Translations under genes and position numbers: made by a program
Notes under the pieces: model-generated
The model's database searches: none
The model's input: only the letters and a program-made list of their open reading frames with translations
Told to the model about the DNA's origin: nothing
Assembly: GCF_016907695.1 (NCBI RefSeq)
Contig: NZ_JAFBCK010000001.1
Coordinates: forward strand, 310,001-374,000
Length of the DNA: 64,000 nt
DNA from: Actinokineospora baliensis
GTDB lineage: Bacteria > Actinomycetota > Actinomycetes > Mycobacteriales > Pseudonocardiaceae
Direction of reading: 5' to 3'
Part shown: positions 63,355 through 64,000 of the stretch, in pieces
Layout of the letters: every line of letters begins with the position of its first letter
Numbering within the stretch: the first letter of the stretch is position 1

Positions 63355-63381
63355 AACACCGACCGGGCGCGGCCCATTCCC
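63355..63381 (-). promoter_or_regulatory. SigR/SigH-type promoter of sigH
   Basis: On the minus strand GGGAAT (63381-63376), 18 bases, then GTT (63357-63355): an exact match to the SigR consensus GGAAT-N18-GTT. Transcription would start at about 63347, next to an in-frame GTG at 63345. Confidence 0.8.
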
Positions 63382-63382
63382 C

Positions 63383-63388
63383 TACGCT
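63383..63388 (+). promoter_or_regulatory. -10 element of a probable leaderless promoter
   Basis: TACGCT ends seven bases before the GTG at 63396 and lies next to the divergent sigH promoter. Confidence 0.45.
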
Positions 63389-63395
63389 GCTGCCC

Positions 63396-63872
63396 GTGGC
63401 AGGACAGGGAACCCCGGCGACGGCGCTGCTGACCAAGCGCGGGGTCGAGCACAAGGTGCACTCGTACGAGCACGACCCCCGCGAGGCTTTCGGCCTGGAG
63501 GCCGCCGCGGCCCTTGGTGTCGAGCCGTCTCGGGTGTTCAAGACCCTGTTGGCCGAGGTCGACGGGGTGTTGACGGTCGGGGTGGTGCCGGTCGACGCGC
63601 AGCTGGACCTGAAGGCGCTGGCGGCGGCGGTCGGCGGCAAGAAGGCCAAGATGGCCGAGGTCGCTGTGGCCGAGCGCACAACGGGGTACGTGGCGGGCGG
63701 CATCTCCCCACTGGGGCAGCGCAAGCGCTTGCGGACCGTGGTGGACACCTCCGCGACCAGCTACCCGACCATGTTCTGCTCCGGCGGTCGCCGGGGGCTG
63801 GAGATCGAACTGACCGCCGCCGACCTGGTCGACCTCGCGGGCGCCGTGGTCGCCGACATCGCGGCCAGGTAG
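63396..63872 (+). CDS. ybaK: YbaK/EbsC-type aminoacyl-tRNA deacylase
   Basis: 158 residues. It hydrolyses mischarged Cys-tRNA(Pro) or related substrates. The conserved lysine is in VFKTLLAEVDG, with GGKKAKMAEV and the GYVAGGISPLG block of the family. The GTG at 63396 was chosen because the -10 element lies just before it; a longer frame to 63276 is Pro-rich shadow. It diverges from sigH. Confidence 0.9.
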   Translation: MAGQGTPATALLTKRGVEHKVHSYEHDPREAFGLEAAAALGVEPSRVFKTLLAEVDGVLTVGVVPVDAQLDLKALAAAVGGKKAKMAEVAVAERTTGYVAGGISPLGQRKRLRTVVDTSATSYPTMFCSGGRRGLEIELTAADLVDLAGAVVADIAAR

Positions 63873-63879
63873 CGGGCGC

Positions 63880-64000
63880 CTAGACCGGCGGGCCCGTGAA
63901 GTGGCCGTCCGTGGCGCAATGCGGCACGGTCGGCCGCTGTCGAGGGGTCCGCGGAGCGCCACCGATCACGGCGTGCTTGGGGTCGGCGACCATCCCACCG
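63880..64000 (-). CDS. C-terminal end of an unknown protein (cut by window)
   Basis: On the minus strand an open frame enters from the window end and gives 39 residues (GGMVADPKHAVIGGAPRTPR then QRPTVPHCATDGHFTGPPV) before a TAG. Nothing in it is recognisable. It converges on ybaK with a 7-base gap. Could be chance. Confidence 0.35.
   Translation of the reverse strand, partial: GGMVADPKHAVIGGAPRTPRQRPTVPHCATDGHFTGPPV

Overview
The window is high-GC (about 70-73%) chromosomal DNA from a mycothiol-using actinomycete, most likely of the Pseudonocardiales. The evidence is the single-chain 2-oxoglutarate decarboxylase/dehydrogenase Kgd, WhiB1, a SigH/RsrA-type sigma/anti-sigma pair, a nickel superoxide dismutase with its protease, a 24-residue bL37-like ribosomal protein, many GTGA/ATGA stop-start overlaps and several apparently leaderless promoters. 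I see no rRNA, tRNA, transposase, phage or CRISPR array. Most of it reads as core chromosome with a few accessory islands.

Layout. 0-2.7 kb: a PucR-type regulator (cut by the window edge) and alanine dehydrogenase. 3.2-6.4 kb: two small unknown proteins, then an ABC exporter pair whose ATPase has a long Pro/Gln/Tyr tail. 6.4-10.3 kb: two tandem DnaA-box-like sites and a fused ABC exporter. 10.3-11.5 kb: gene-free DNA with imperfect repeats. 11.5-15.5 kb: kgd and a DUF6104 gene. 15.5-18.2 kb: a NACHT NTPase with a lower-GC C-terminal half and no ordinary start codon. 18.3-25.4 kb: a translationally coupled SulP/DabA/DabB/antiporter operon that looks like an inorganic-carbon pump. 25.6-27.6 kb: two tandem aldo/keto reductases. 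27.7-30.2 kb: a second, membrane-anchored NACHT NTPase. 30.2-37.1 kb: a full histidine-utilisation operon (hutH, hutU, an M20 amidohydrolase, hutF, hutI). 37.1-40.2 kb: two duplicated ECF sigma/membrane-protein modules. 40.3-44.8 kb: IclR regulator, shortened SARP, secreted amidase, lipoprotein, methyltransferase. 44.9-48.3 kb: a four-gene osmoprotectant ABC importer. 48.4-50.8 kb: a branched-polyamine-synthase-like enzyme and an HTH protein of unknown class. 50.8-54.6 kb: PAS-GGDEF-EAL protein and malic enzyme. 55-59.6 kb: RmlC-like epimerase, sodX/sodN, phosphatase, acetyltransferases, lipid-kinase-like protein. 59.7-64 kb: whiB1, pdtaS-like kinase, biotinyl/lipoyl carrier, bL37-like gene, rsrA/sigH and a YbaK-type deacylase; this order resembles the mycobacterial whiB1-pdtaS-sigH locus.

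How they work together. Alanine dehydrogenase, malic enzyme, Kgd and the hut operon feed amino-acid carbon into pyruvate, 2-oxoglutarate and the TCA cycle. The DAB-like operon could supply bicarbonate for carboxylations. SodN, WhiB1 and SigH/RsrA form a redox and stress block. The best regulatory signals are two CRP-like palindromes before whiB1 and a consensus SigR/SigH promoter placed exactly at an upstream in-frame start of sigH, predicting a longer SigH isoform. The best candidates for less-described biology are the two NACHT proteins, the SulP-DAB operon with its extra antiporter subunit, and the HTH protein at 50 kb.
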